From assembly GCF_013393185.1 (NCBI RefSeq), contig NZ_QJQX01000039.1, positions 1-64,000 on the forward strand: a stretch of DNA of 64,000 nt, given 5' to 3'. The DNA comes from Sphingobium lactosutens. GTDB lineage: Bacteria > Pseudomonadota > Alphaproteobacteria > Sphingomonadales > Sphingomonadaceae. Below are positions 8,511 to 17,587 of this stretch, in pieces. The first letter of the stretch is position 1. Every line of letters begins with the position of its first letter. The position numbers and the translations under genes were made by a program. The notes beneath the pieces are model-generated. The model saw nothing but the letters and a program-made list of their open reading frames with translations, was not told the DNA's origin and did not search any database.

Positions 8511-8953
8511 GCATCGCGTTATAGTTGACGTGTGGAACTGCGATCGTTCCATCAATGATGCTCAGATCTTGATCGCTTATGAAAGCTCGAAACGTCGCTC
8601 AATCCCGATAGGCTAGGCGCAACCCTTGGCGAGCGTCGGGTGGCTACCAAGCACCGTTGAGGTGCGATACATTGGGCTAAGTGCCTACCGGCTGATTAGG
8701 CCGACGATGCAGCCATGCGCGGAGCCGGCATCTACCCCAGGGTCGCCTTCCTTTGCGATACAATCTAGACAGACCTCGGCGACAGCTCTCATCAGGACCG
8801 GACGTTTACCGGAGCAGATGTGAACGACCGAGTTTGGTCGATTTAGACATGGAATGCCGTCCGCCCTCTGCAAAGAGCCACTCGTTACAACAATGCCCTG
8901 GCTGCCTACGCTGCAGGCTCTTGCGAACGGTTATCAACTTCGTCTAGACCGCC
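8511..8953. other. Intergenic stretch without a recognisable gene
   Basis: About 440 bp between the TetR gene and the sigma factor gene. Short open frames exist (for example 8626-8823) but none has a ribosome binding site, family motif or plausible codon pattern. I see no tRNA-like fold or strong terminator. The sigma factor promoter is presumably near the 3' end, but the motif found before fecR and the receptor is not repeated here. Confidence 0.4.
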
Positions 8954-9460
8954 ATGGTGTCGACAAACGCCCTCGATCTTTCATGCCTGCTTCAGAGCGA
9001 ACGGTCTTCGCTTTTGCGGATGCTGTTGCGCGTGCTGGATCGCAGCATGGTCGCCGATGCGCTCCAGACCTTGTGGTTGCGAATCCAGAAAGTGGGGGAC
9101 GATCCGCCGATCAACGACAAGCGCTCCTATCTGTTCGCTCTGGCCGCCAACGTCGCCTGGGATCAGGGCCGCGAACTGGCCCGGCGTCGCAAGATTCAGG
9201 CGGAAGCCGACGCGATCCTGTGGGGGGCGGAGCGCAGTCCTTCAGCCGAAACCATGATGATCGCGCGCGACGAACTGAAACGCGTGCTGGAGGCGGCCGA
9301 TCACCTGTCGGAACCGACCCGCACCATCTTCTGGCTTAACCGGATCGAGGCTATTCCCCAACGCGACATTGCCGTGCGCCTCGGCGTTTCGCGCACCACC
9401 GTCGAAAAGCATATCCGGCGCGCCCTCTCGCTATTGGGTCAGGCCCGCGACGGGGGATGA
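8954..9460 (+). CDS. FecI-type ECF RNA polymerase sigma factor
   Basis: A 168-residue ECF sigma factor. Region 2 is recognisable around MLLRVLDRSMVADALQTLWL (promoter -10 contacts). Region 4 is clear in the C-terminal third: LSEPTRTIFWLNRIEAIPQ, then RDIAVRLGVSRTTVEKHIRR, a helix-turn-helix for the -35 element. It is followed by a FecR gene and an STN-bearing siderophore receptor, the standard iron cell-surface signalling set. No strong ribosome binding site precedes the ATG at 8954, so a slightly internal start is possible. It should direct RNA polymerase to the matching promoters upstream of fecR and the receptor. Confidence 0.88.
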   Translation: MVSTNALDLSCLLQSERSSLLRMLLRVLDRSMVADALQTLWLRIQKVGDDPPINDKRSYLFALAANVAWDQGRELARRRKIQAEADAILWGAERSPSAETMMIARDELKRVLEAADHLSEPTRTIFWLNRIEAIPQRDIAVRLGVSRTTVEKHIRRALSLLGQARDGG

Positions 9461-9479
9461 GATCTTTTATTTTCATCGG

Positions 9480-9508
9480 GGGTTAGGCACGGTGCTACGG
9501 AAAACGCC
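9480..9508 (+). promoter_or_regulatory. Candidate ECF-sigma promoter upstream of fecR
   Basis: GGGTTAGGCA (9480-9489), a 9-bp gap, then GGAAAACGCC (9499-9508), 45 bp before the fecR start. The same two blocks with exactly the same spacing recur at 10537-10565 before the siderophore receptor. Identical composite motifs in front of the two downstream genes of a sigma/anti-sigma/receptor set suggest the recognition sequence of the sigma factor at 8954. Confidence 0.6.
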
Positions 9509-9553
9509 TCGCCGACATGGAGCCTATGCACCGCCATGCTGTGAAGACAGCCC

Positions 9554-10522
9554 ATGACATCTCGTGAACAGGGCGACCGCGGGGCCATGACGCAGGCCGC
9601 CCGTGACTGGATCATGCGGCTTGCTTCCGGGGACATTACGGAACAGGAACTGGCGGATCTGGCGCATTGGCGCGAGGCGCCCGATTGCGAGGCGGTGTTT
9701 CAGCATGAACTGGCGCTCTGGCGAAGTCTTGACGCCGTGGGCGATCATCTTGCGCCACAGGTGCCGGCATCAGATCCTGTGGCGGCGAAGGTCGGCCAAC
9801 GCTTCCAGCGCAGATATGCCATAGCGGGGATCGCAGCCAGCCTCGCCCTGATGGCCGCCGTGCCGGAGGCCCTTCTGCGGTTGAAGTCCGATCATCGCAC
9901 CGGCGCTACCGTGGAGATGGTTTCGCTTCCCGATGGGTCACGCGCCATGCTGGATGCCGGAAGCGCCATAGCGGTCGACTATGACCCGGGCGGGCGCCGG
10001 ATCGAACTGCTCAAGGGACGCGCCTGGTTCAACGTCGTTCACGACAATGCCAGACCGTTCAGGGTCGCAGCCAACGGCGGGATCGTCGAGGATGTGGGCA
10101 CGGCCTTCACCGTGTCGGCTGGAGGCGAGAATTCGGAAGCCGCCGTGACCAGCGGCATCGTTCAGGTCCGATCCGACAGAGGCGATGGCCGCTGGATGCG
10201 ATTGACCGTGGGGCAGCGCGCGTCCTGGACCGATGGCGCGGCGCCGATGCGCCGGGCCGCCCTGCCGATCGGCCGGATCGCCGCCTGGCGAGGGGGCGAC
10301 GTGGTGCTCACGCAAGCACCTGTCCGCGATGCCATTCAGGAGATCGCACGCTATCGGAGCGGCCCGACCTTCATTTTCGGGCAAGTGGACGGCCTCGCAC
10401 CTGTGACGGCGATCCTTCGCGCCGCCCGCGCGGATGAAGGGCTGGATGCGCTGGCTGCCAGCGCATCCCTGCAAATCACCCGTTTGCCCGGCGGAATCGC
10501 GATCGTTCGACCGGCGCGATAA
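9554..10522 (+). CDS. FecR-family anti-sigma regulator
   Basis: A 322-residue FecR-type inner-membrane regulator. The N-terminus (ARDWIMRLASGDITEQEL, then WREAPDCEAVFQHELALW) is the cytoplasmic sigma-binding domain with its conserved Trp residues. A short hydrophobic stretch (YAIAGIAASLALMAAVP, about residues 91-107) is the membrane helix. The periplasmic FecR domain follows (VSLPDGSRAMLDAGSAIAV, RPFRVAANGGIVEDVGTAF) and ends in a secretin/STN-like segment (GQVDGLAPVTAILRAARAD). It relays the state of the outer-membrane receptor to the sigma factor. The start may be the ATG at 9554 or 9587. Confidence 0.9.
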   Translation: MTSREQGDRGAMTQAARDWIMRLASGDITEQELADLAHWREAPDCEAVFQHELALWRSLDAVGDHLAPQVPASDPVAAKVGQRFQRRYAIAGIAASLALMAAVPEALLRLKSDHRTGATVEMVSLPDGSRAMLDAGSAIAVDYDPGGRRIELLKGRAWFNVVHDNARPFRVAANGGIVEDVGTAFTVSAGGENSEAAVTSGIVQVRSDRGDGRWMRLTVGQRASWTDGAAPMRRAALPIGRIAAWRGGDVVLTQAPVRDAIQEIARYRSGPTFIFGQVDGLAPVTAILRAARADEGLDALAASASLQITRLPGGIAIVRPAR

Positions 10523-10536
10523 AAATTTCGCCGCAA

Positions 10537-10565
10537 GGGTTAGGCAAGACGATTCTGAAAACGCC
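10537..10565 (+). promoter_or_regulatory. Candidate ECF-sigma promoter upstream of the siderophore receptor
   Basis: GGGTTAGGCA (10537-10546), 9-bp gap, TGAAAACGCC (10556-10565), 83 bp before the receptor start. The first block is identical to that before fecR, the second differs at one base, and the spacing is the same, supporting a shared ECF-sigma promoter. Confidence 0.6.
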
Positions 10566-10648
10566 ATGGGCATGATCGATCAGATGACAATGCGACGCAT
10601 CATTTGATCGGATGCTGTCTGCTATGATTTCTTGCTGGGGGTTTCGTC

Positions 10649-13105
10649 TTGTCCAACCGTTCATCCCGTCCGATTTTTCTGCGTGCCGCGCATCTGACTG
10701 CGGCGCTTCTTGTCGGCACTGCACTCGGTCCGCTCGGCGGCACGGTGGCTTACGCTCAATCAGGAGGCGCAACGGCCTCGGCGCGCGACTTCAACATTAG
10801 GTCACAGCAACTGGTGGACGCGATGCGGGAGTTTTCGCAGGCGACCGGCATCCAGGTCGTCTACACCGCCTCTGTCGGTAGCGGTGTAGCTGCTGGCGAA
10901 GCGTCCGGCTCTTTCTCTGCAGCGGAAGCGCTGTCGCGGATTCTGACCGGAACGGGCCTAACCTATCGTTTCACCGGCGCGAATGCCGTCACGCTGGAGC
11001 CTGCGCCCCAGTCGACGGATGGGGTGGTCCGTCTTGGTCCCGTCCGGGTCGAGGGAGACAGCGCCGCTTCCAGCCCGACCGCGTCGCAGTTTGCAACGGC
11101 GACAGGGCCGGTGGGCAGCTATGTGGCGCGCCGCAGCGCATCGGCAACCAAGACCGATACGCCGTTGATCGAAACCCCCGCTTCCATCTCTGTCGTCACG
11201 CGCGAACAGATGGACGTGCAGCAGGTCAAGACGATATCACAGGCGTTGCGATATACCGCCGGGGTCACGGCGGATATCGCGGGATCGCAGGTGATTGCGG
11301 ACCAGTTCATCGTCCGGGGTTTCCAGCAAGGCGCGGGCCGGGTGCTGAAGGATGGCCTGCGCATGTTCCCGAGCGATTATCTCGGCTGGGATGCGCCCGA
11401 ACCCTATGGCCTTGAGCGGGTGGAAATCCTGCGCGGGGCAAGTTCGGTCCTGTACGGCGCATCCGATCCGGGCGGGCAGATCAACCTCATTTCCAAGCGC
11501 GCGCCGCAAGAACCGCTCTATCAGTTGCAACTGCAACGCGGTAGTTTCGATTATTGGCATGCGGCCGGGGACATTGGCGGGCCGCTCGACAAGGATGGGA
11601 CATTATCCTATCGGCTGACAGGCCTGTATCGGGAAAGCGATGCGCAGGTCGATTTCATCCATAACAGGCGTATCTTCGTCGCGCCCACGGTGACATGGCG
11701 GCCAGACAGCCGGACGGAACTGACCATCCTGACGGAATATCAGAAGCAGACCGGCAATTTCGCCAACCCGGTCCCCGCCGATGGCTCGCTATTTTCCAAT
11801 CCCAATGGCCATATCCCGCGCAACCGCAACATCGGTGATCCCGACTTCGACCGTAGCAGCAGCGAGAAATGGGCGCTGGGCTACGCCTTCGACCACCAGT
11901 TGAGCGAGGCGATCTCCCTTCGCCAGAACTTGCGTTATACCCATGTCCGCCACGATAGCGCCGAACTCTTCTTCCTCAGCTGGGTCGGCACCGCCCAGCG
12001 GTCGATCGACCGCTTCTCGGACGAGCGGCGCGGTTCAGGCGATATCTTCTCGGTCGATACACAGGTCGAGGGCCGTTTCCAGACGGGACCGCTCAGCCAT
12101 ACGCTGCTGGCGGGGCTGGACTATAACCGGACCAGCTACGACCAGTGGCAGCGGCTCGGCTATGCCACGCCGCTGGATCTGTTCACGCCCGTCTATGGCA
12201 ATGTCACGCCCTTCTTCTTCCCGGCCAGCGAATATGAGCAAACCATCGATCAGACCGGCCTCTATCTTCAGGATCAGGTCAAACTTGGCGGCAAGTGGGT
12301 CATGCTGCTGGGCGGTCGCTATGACTGGGTGCGCAACGCCAACAGCGCCAGTTGGGCCGCCGAACCAGTGCAGAAGGACGGCAAGTTCACAGGGCGCGCC
12401 GGTCTGGTCTATCTGGCCGACAACGGCCTTGCTCCCTATCTCAGCTTCTCCCAGTCTTTCCTGCCTGCGACGGGCCGCACCTTCGACAATCAGATATTCC
12501 GGCCGGAAACCGGTCGGCAATATGAGGCGGGCGTCAAATATCAGCCGACAGACGGCAACAGCCTCTACACGATCGCCGTCTTCGACCTCACCAAGGACAA
12601 TGTGTCCACCACCGATCCGCTTCATCCCGGCTACAGCATTCAGGATGGTCGGACGCGATCCCGTGGCGTGGAGGCTGAGGCTAAGCTGAGCGTGGCGGCG
12701 GGCTTCAACCTCCTCGCCACCTTTTCCTGGAACGACGTGAAGGTAATGCGATCGAACGAGTCGGCCATCCTTGGGAACCGTCCGTTTCGCGTGCCGGAAC
12801 ATCAGGCGTCCCTGTGGAGCGACTATAGCATTACCACAGGCGCTTTCTCGGGCCTGAGCGGCGGTGGCGGCTTCCGTTATATAGGCAGCAGCTATGGCGA
12901 TCGAGAGAACAGCTTCAAGGTGCCCTCCTATACCGTCGTCGATGCCTTTCTTCGCTATGCACCGCCTGCTCTGGGTGGGCTATCCCTTGAACTGAATGCA
13001 TCGAATCTCTTCGACAAGGGCTATATCGCAGGATGCTTCAATCGGAACGGCTGCCAATATGGCCAGGGCCGGAACATTTATGTGACCCTCGCTTATGATT
13101 GGTGA
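10649..13105 (+). CDS. TonB-dependent siderophore receptor with N-terminal signalling (STN) domain
   Basis: An 818-residue ferric-siderophore receptor. Order: signal peptide ending in a VAYAQ-like site, an STN/secretin-like domain (about residues 45-115: DFNIRSQQLVDAMREFSQAT, ILTGTGLTYRF) that contacts FecR, the plug (TPLIETPASISVVTREQMD, then FIVRGFQQGAGRVLKDGLR and VEILRGASSVLYGASDPGG), and a barrel ending NIYVTLAYDW with a terminal aromatic. I use the TTG at 10649, preceded by CTGGGGG; it starts just before the signal peptide and no better ATG exists. It sits downstream of sigma and fecR genes and a shared promoter motif, so it probably both imports a siderophore and triggers its own expression. 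Ligand unknown. Confidence 0.92.
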   Translation: MSNRSSRPIFLRAAHLTAALLVGTALGPLGGTVAYAQSGGATASARDFNIRSQQLVDAMREFSQATGIQVVYTASVGSGVAAGEASGSFSAAEALSRILTGTGLTYRFTGANAVTLEPAPQSTDGVVRLGPVRVEGDSAASSPTASQFATATGPVGSYVARRSASATKTDTPLIETPASISVVTREQMDVQQVKTISQALRYTAGVTADIAGSQVIADQFIVRGFQQGAGRVLKDGLRMFPSDYLGWDAPEPYGLERVEILRGASSVLYGASDPGGQINLISKRAPQEPLYQLQLQRGSFDYWHAAGDIGGPLDKDGTLSYRLTGLYRESDAQVDFIHNRRIFVAPTVTWRPDSRTELTILTEYQKQTGNFANPVPADGSLFSNPNGHIPRNRNIGDPDFDRSSSEKWALGYAFDHQLSEAISLRQNLRYTHVRHDSAELFFLSWVGTAQRSIDRFSDERRGSGDIFSVDTQVEGRFQTGPLSHTLLAGLDYNRTSYDQWQRLGYATPLDLFTPVYGNVTPFFFPASEYEQTIDQTGLYLQDQVKLGGKWVMLLGGRYDWVRNANSASWAAEPVQKDGKFTGRAGLVYLADNGLAPYLSFSQSFLPATGRTFDNQIFRPETGRQYEAGVKYQPTDGNSLYTIAVFDLTKDNVSTTDPLHPGYSIQDGRTRSRGVEAEAKLSVAAGFNLLATFSWNDVKVMRSNESAILGNRPFRVPEHQASLWSDYSITTGAFSGLSGGGGFRYIGSSYGDRENSFKVPSYTVVDAFLRYAPPALGGLSLELNASNLFDKGYIAGCFNRNGCQYGQGRNIYVTLAYDW

Positions 13106-13235
13106 ATGCCCATGCCAGGCGGATTGATTGCCATGTCGAGCGGCTCGACATAGACCCGTGACCTGCAAAACATCCCAGGAACTCAATCCGCCGATTTTCG
13201 GGATCGGGCCGTCCACACGCTATTGCGAACAGCCA

Positions 13236-13901
13236 ATGCCGCTGGGCACCCGGCTGTTCGGAATGTGCGGCGTGGCGATGGTCGCTGTCCTGATATTAAG
13301 TGGCGCCTTCTTCACCTGGACGGTCTTCCGCCCGGTAAAGGAGCCGTCGCATCTGAGCCTGTTCGATGTTGCGCCGCCGGCAGCCCCACCCGAACCCGTC
13401 AACGAAACGCCGCCTCAGCCGGAACAGGTTCGGAAAGAACGGGTGGAGCCGTTGCCTGAGCAGCCAAAGCAGCCGCCAGCGGAAATTCAGCTTCCTGCTG
13501 ACAATGTCCTCCCCGTTCCCGTGGTGAAGCCGGTAGCCGACCCCAGCCTGCCGGTGAAAAACAGGACTGCTGCTGAAACAAGGCCTCAACCGCCCGCGCC
13601 GGAACAGAATAACGCAAAGCCAACGTGGGAAGGCATGGTGCTTGGCGCACTCAACAAGGTGAAGCGCTATCCGCGCAATGCCGCCCTTCGCCGCCAGCAG
13701 GGCGTGCCCTATATCCGTTTCGTGATGGACCGGGAGGGCAAGCTGCTGTCGTCCCGCATCGAGCGATCATCGGGGTTTCGCGCACTTGACGATGAGGCGG
13801 TCGCCCTGCCCAAACGGGCGCAACCACTGCCCAAGCCGCCCGCAGAGGTGAAGGGCGATACGATAGAACTGATCGTACCGGTCGAGTTCTTCATGCGATG
13901 A
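13236..13901 (+). CDS. tonB: TonB-family energy transducer
   Basis: A TonB-like protein, 221 residues from the ATG at 13236. That start places one membrane helix (MCGVAMVAVLILSGAFFTWT) at the N-terminus as expected; the frame is open back to 13128 but the extra residues look non-coding. A Pro-rich periplasmic spacer (APPAAPPEPVNETPPQPEQ and similar) follows, then the TonB C-terminal domain (YPRNAALRRQQGVPYIRFVM, LSSRIERSSGFRALDDEAV). Its place behind the receptor suggests a dedicated transducer that couples ExbBD proton-motive energy to that receptor. ExbB and ExbD are not in the window. The C-terminal domain has a close paralogue on the opposite strand at 14052-14727. Confidence 0.88.
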   Translation: MPLGTRLFGMCGVAMVAVLILSGAFFTWTVFRPVKEPSHLSLFDVAPPAAPPEPVNETPPQPEQVRKERVEPLPEQPKQPPAEIQLPADNVLPVPVVKPVADPSLPVKNRTAAETRPQPPAPEQNNAKPTWEGMVLGALNKVKRYPRNAALRRQQGVPYIRFVMDREGKLLSSRIERSSGFRALDDEAVALPKRAQPLPKPPAEVKGDTIELIVPVEFFMR

Positions 13902-14303
13902 TGGAGTGAAGGCGAGACACTCAGGATGCGTTTTCGACGACTGACACTGGTCGCCCTCCGATCGAGAGAATCATGTTGAACGGTAAATATCTTCGACCTG
14001 GATTTTCCGGTGCTAGGTGTCGAGAACGGCCCGGTTTCCGACACCCTTCGATCATTTCACCAAGTCACCGCAGGAAAACTCGACGGGAACGACCAGTTCG
14101 ATCGTATCTCCCGGCTTGTCATTCGGCGGCTTGGGGAGTGGCTGTGCCCGCTTGGGAAGAGCCACGGCTTCGCGGTCAAGATCGGGAAAGCCCGATGATC
14201 GTTCGAGCCGTGACGATAAGACCTTACCCGCCCGATCCATGACGAAGCGGATATAGGGCACGCCCTGTTGCCGCCTGCTCAGGGCAAGGCGGGGATAACG
14301 TCG
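13663..14303. repeat. Large inverted repeat formed by two convergent tonB 3' halves
   Basis: The segment at about 13663-13893 and the reverse complement of about 14068-14303 are clearly homologous at the DNA level; for example the stretch encoding RRQQGVPYIRFVMDR is almost the same in both. The arms are about 230 bp, separated by about 175 bp. This is a duplicated tonB end in opposite orientation. Arm limits are approximate because they were aligned by eye. Confidence 0.75.
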
Positions 14304-14727
14304 ATGGGACGCGAGTTGACTAAGAACCCGACCCTCCCAGGTATCGGGCGTATTGCCGGTTACCTGTGGAGCCACAGGCGCAGGTTCGGTCTTGGGCGCT
14401 GTGGCCTCGACCGTCATCGGGGTCGGATCAATCGGGGAGGGACGGTAGTTTGATCGGCTCCATCTTTGGCCGATCCAGGGACGTTTGCTTTATCTCGATC
14501 GGTTCCGGTGCGTCCTTTTCTTCCGGCGGCGTCTCGGGTGGCGAGGCTGGTGGCCGCAAATTTACGACGGTGAGAGCGGGCGCTGCCCCCACGGGAACAA
14601 AGCGGCTGTGCCACTCAATCGCCAACAGTTCGCAGCCAGTCACATGCCAAGTTTCCCTTTGTCGCGAGCGAGGCATTTGGTGGGGGAAACGCCGACGGCG
14701 CCTCCTCCGTCGGGCAAGCGCTCCCAT
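14052..14727 (-). pseudogene. Second TonB-family gene broken by a one-base frameshift
   Basis: The C-terminal frame (14052-14417) encodes a full TonB C-terminal domain (YPRLALSRRQQGVPYIRFVM, LSSRLERSSGFPDLDREAV). The preceding frame (to about 14727) encodes the spacer (PPASPPETPPEEKDAPEP, then MEPIKLPSLPD) and stops at TGA. Removing one T near 14430 joins them as SLPD-DPTPMTVEATAPK with no break. Further upstream the expected N-terminal membrane helix is also corrupted (a WHSRFVPVG end is visible but no hydrophobic run), so a second lesion is likely. It converges on the intact tonB and is its paralogue. A sequencing error could explain the single T but not the missing helix. Confidence 0.7.
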
Positions 14728-14973
14728 GTAAAATCAGGCCCATAGCGCTCCACCTTCTCGGCTGAACAATGCACCTTCAAATGCCGGAACTAAACACCTA
14801 CCCCATTCGAGGGGGCTTGGCTCGACTACCGCCAACAAATATTCTCCACACTCGCCTGGTGAACGATGCCTGACATGCCACCCCGCGACATCAAGTTCGA
14901 ATGCATCCAACGCATCGGCGATATGCGCACGACCATGCGGACAGCGTCTGTGGCAAACGGATTTGAAGGAAAC

Positions 14974-15720
14974 TTATCCGCGCCCGACAAAAGGCATGTT
15001 GGTTGCCATCAATGTCATGAACTGGACATTGGCCTCCGGCGGCAGCCCGTCCATATAAGCGACCGCCTCCCCCACCTGCGCTACATCCATCACCGGTTCG
15101 GGCATGCGCTCGCCATTGGCCTGGGGCACGCCGGCCGACATCCGATCGCCCATGGCGCTGCTTGCATTGCCGATGTCGATCTGGCTGCACGCGATGCCGA
15201 ACGGCCGGCCATCCAGCGCGGTCGATTTGGTGAGGCCTGTCACCCCATGTTTGCTGGCGGTATAGGCGATCGAGTCCGGGCGGGGGCTATGCGCGGAAAT
15301 CGAGCCATTGTTGATGATGCGTCCGCCCTGCGGCACCTGCGCCTTCATCACGCGAAACGCCGCCTGAAGGCAGAGGAAAGCCCCGGTCAGATTGGTGTCG
15401 ATCACCCGGCGCCAGTCGCTTTCCGCCAACCGGTCGATCGACACGTCCACCACATTCACGCCCGCATTGTTGAACAGCAGGTCGACCCGGCCGAACGCCG
15501 CGACCGTCGCGTCGAACAGGGCGGTGACGCTCGCCCCGTCGGTGACGTCGGTGGGAACCGGCAGATGCCCCACCCCCTCCAGCAACGCCAGCGTCTCCGC
15601 CAGCCCCTCCGCGCGCCGTCCAGCCAGCGCCAGCCGATAGCCGCGCCGGTCGAGCGCAATCGCCACCGCCCGGCCGATACCGCTGCCAGCGCCGGTAATG
15701 ACGGCGACCCGGCCATTCAT
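14974..15720 (-). CDS. Short-chain dehydrogenase/reductase
   Basis: A 248-residue classical SDR. The cofactor motif is [22 protein letters not shown] is in [14 protein letters not shown], and the catalytic Ser and Tyr-Lys are in [14 protein letters not shown] and [15 protein letters not shown]. An Arg at the end of the second strand (LAGRRAEG) is consistent with NADP(H). The C-terminal part ([19 protein letters not shown]) is the normal substrate lid. It overlaps the preceding 2-hydroxyacid dehydrogenase gene by four bases and ends the idnO operon, so a sugar acid or keto acid substrate is likely, but the exact substrate cannot be read. The 246 bp downstream, to the broken tonB, hold nothing recognisable. 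Confidence 0.9.
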   Translation of the reverse strand: MNGRVAVITGAGSGIGRAVAIALDRRGYRLALAGRRAEGLAETLALLEGVGHLPVPTDVTDGASVTALFDATVAAFGRVDLLFNNAGVNVVDVSIDRLAESDWRRVIDTNLTGAFLCLQAAFRVMKAQVPQGGRIINNGSISAHSPRPDSIAYTASKHGVTGLTKSTALDGRPFGIACSQIDIGNASSAMGDRMSAGVPQANGERMPEPVMDVAQVGEAVAYMDGLPPEANVQFMTLMATNMPFVGRG

Positions 15721-16670
15721 GGCAAAACCGTGGGCAGGGCGCTCGGCAGCGGCGCACCGGCCAGCAGCGCGTCCACATTGGCCAGCACCAGATCGGCCAT
15801 CGCCTTACGCGTTTCAACGGTACCGCTGGCGATATGGGGCGCCAGCGCAGTGCGATCGCTGGCAATCAGGCCGGCGGGCACGACCGGTTCGTCCGCGAAC
15901 ACGTCCAGCGCCGCGCCGGCGATCGTGCCGCGCTCCAGCGCCACGACCAGCGCATCCTCGTCCACCACGCTGCCGCGCGCGACATTGACCAGATAGCCTT
16001 CCGGTCCCAGCGCCTCCAGCACCGCTCCGTCGATCAGGCCGCGCGTCTCCTCGGTCGCGGCGCAGGCCAGCACCAGCACATCGCTGTTCCGTGCCAGTGC
16101 ACGCAGGTCAGGCTCGAACCGATAGGGCGCATCCTTGGGCATGCGGCCATGATAGGCGATCGGCCCGAACGCCGCCAGCCGATCCGCCGTTGCCCGGCCG
16201 ATATGGCCCAGCCCGACGATGCCGAACCGCCGCCCCGTCACCTTGCGCTTCAGGGGAAAGCCTTCCTCCAGCCAGCGCCCGCCGCGCACGAAGCGATCCG
16301 CCGCCGGCAATCCGCGCAGCAGGCCGATAGTCAGCCCCACCGCCAGATCAGCAACGTCCTCGGTCAGCACGCCGGGCGTCGTGCTGACGGCAACACCCCG
16401 GCCCTGCGCGTAGGGCACATCGACCTTATCAAAACCTACGCCATTAATGGCGATCAGCCCCAATGAGGGCAGAGCGTCGATCAGGTCATTGGTGCAGCCC
16501 AGATGCCCGCCCGTCACGACGATCTTGGCGCTCTCGGCCTCCGTCGCCAGCCACGCGCGCTGCGCCACCGCGTCCAGTTCGAACCAGCGCACCACCGGGC
16601 CACGTTCGGCCAACTGCGCCTCCAGATAATCGGACAGCGGGCAAAGCTGCAACACGACCCCTTGTTCCAT
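15717..16670 (-). CDS. D-isomer-specific 2-hydroxyacid dehydrogenase (2-ketogluconate/glyoxylate reductase type)
   Basis: A 317-residue D-2-hydroxyacid dehydrogenase. The NAD(P)-binding motif is [20 protein letters not shown]; catalytic residues are the Arg in [15 protein letters not shown], the Glu in DVFADEP and the His in [14 protein letters not shown]. An Arg just after the second strand (YHGRMPKD) favours NADPH, as in GhrB/TkrA-type reductases. It lies 15 bp after the idnO-like gene and overlaps the next SDR gene by four bases. With the idonate and gluconate enzymes around it, reduction of 2-keto-D-gluconate or a related 2-keto acid is the likely role; this part is inferred from context. 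Confidence 0.88.
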   Translation of the reverse strand: MEQGVVLQLCPLSDYLEAQLAERGPVVRWFELDAVAQRAWLATEAESAKIVVTGGHLGCTNDLIDALPSLGLIAINGVGFDKVDVPYAQGRGVAVSTTPGVLTEDVADLAVGLTIGLLRGLPAADRFVRGGRWLEEGFPLKRKVTGRRFGIVGLGHIGRATADRLAAFGPIAYHGRMPKDAPYRFEPDLRALARNSDVLVLACAATEETRGLIDGAVLEALGPEGYLVNVARGSVVDEDALVVALERGTIAGAALDVFADEPVVPAGLIASDRTALAPHIASGTVETRKAMADLVLANVDALLAGAPLPSALPTVLP

Positions 16671-16685
16671 GATCCCGCTTCCCTT

Positions 16686-17447
16686 TTAGATGACGGACAG
16701 GATGCCGCCATCGACATAGATGGTCTGGCCGTTGATGAAATTGGATGCGGACGAAGCAAGGAACACGGCCGCACCGTGCAGTTCCTCCAGCTTGCCCCAG
16801 CGACCGGCGGGCGTGCGCTGGCACAGCCAGGCGTCGAACACAGGGTCTTCCACCAAAGCCTTGTTCAGCGGCGTATCGAAATAGCCCGGCCCGATCGCGT
16901 TGACCTGCAACCCATGCCGCGCCCAGTCGGCGCACATGCCGCGCGTCAGATTTTTCACCGCGCCCTTGCTGGCGGTGTAGGGGGCGATGCCGGGGCGGGC
17001 CAGTTCGCACTGGACGCTGCCGATATTGATGATCTTGCCATGGCCGCGCGCAATCATGTGCGGCGCCACCGCTTTGCTGACATAATAGACGCTGTCCAAA
17101 TTGGTCGCCATCAGCTCGCGCCAGTCATCGTCATTGAAGCTGTCGAGCGGCGCGCGGCGCTGGATGCCGGCATTATTGACCAAGATGTCGATCGCCCCGA
17201 CGTCCGCCTCGATTTCCGCTATGCCGGCGTTGACCGACGGCTGATCGGTGACGTCGAACAGGCTGGTCGCGACCGCGATGCCCTGCGCCGCCAATTGCGC
17301 CGCCGCCGCGTCCAGCGCTTCTTGACTGCGACCGTTCAGCACCACGCGGGCACCGGCCTGCCCCAGCGCCGTCGCGATCGAAAAACCGATACCGCGCGCC
17401 GCGCCGGTGACAAGCGCCGTGCGCCCTTCAAGAGAGAAAAGGGTCAT
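16686..17447 (-). CDS. idnO: Gluconate 5-dehydrogenase (5-ketogluconate reductase) family SDR
   Basis: A 253-residue SDR resembling IdnO/Gno, which interconverts 5-keto-D-gluconate and D-gluconate. The start FSLEGRTALVTGAARGIGFS is typical, with NNAG in ILVNNAGIQRRAPL, Ser in IINIGSVQCELARPG, YTASKGAVKNLTRGMC and the C-terminal FINGQTIYVDGGI. The ATG at 17447 has GGAGG 8 bases upstream; an earlier in-frame ATG at 17462 overlaps that site. It is divergent from an idnD-like gene, the natural partner enzyme, and heads the operon with the 2-hydroxyacid dehydrogenase and SDR genes. Two copies of the putative LacI-type operator lie in the intergenic region. Specificity rests on similarity and context. 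Confidence 0.85.
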   Translation of the reverse strand: MTLFSLEGRTALVTGAARGIGFSIATALGQAGARVVLNGRSQEALDAAAAQLAAQGIAVATSLFDVTDQPSVNAGIAEIEADVGAIDILVNNAGIQRRAPLDSFNDDDWRELMATNLDSVYYVSKAVAPHMIARGHGKIINIGSVQCELARPGIAPYTASKGAVKNLTRGMCADWARHGLQVNAIGPGYFDTPLNKALVEDPVFDAWLCQRTPAGRWGKLEELHGAAVFLASSASNFINGQTIYVDGGILSVI

Positions 17448-17482
17448 GTGGGAAACCTCCATACTTACCTTTCAGCGTAGAA

Positions 17483-17496
17483 AGGGACCGGTCACA
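17483..17496. promoter_or_regulatory. Putative LacI-type operator, idnO side
   Basis: AGGGACCGGTCACA, 36 bp upstream of the idnO start. It is an inverted-orientation relative of TGATATCGGTCCCA at 17559, whose complement is TGGGACCGATATCA (10 of 14 positions agree). It has the central CG of LacI-family operators. Confidence 0.5.
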
Positions 17497-17558
17497 TTGC
17501 AATCGACAATTTTCAATTTTTTATGTTTCATAACGTTATTGCGGCACGATGTGACAGA

Positions 17559-17572
17559 TGATATCGGTCCCA
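17559..17572. promoter_or_regulatory. Putative LacI-type operator, idnD side
   Basis: TGATATCGGTCCCA followed by TTAA, 15 bp before the idnD start codon and next to its ribosome binding site. The same 14 bases occur exactly at 27650-27663 before the alcohol dehydrogenase gene and with one change at 27461-27474 before the TonB receptor. The centre (ATCGGT) resembles LacI/GntR-family sites; the position would block transcription. Confidence 0.65.
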
Positions 17573-17587
17573 TTAAAGGAGAGACTC

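Noticed and set aside
14866..15996. A 376-codon plus-strand frame across the SDR and 2-hydroxyacid dehydrogenase genes
   Set aside because: Both minus-strand genes have full catalytic motifs; the plus frame has none.
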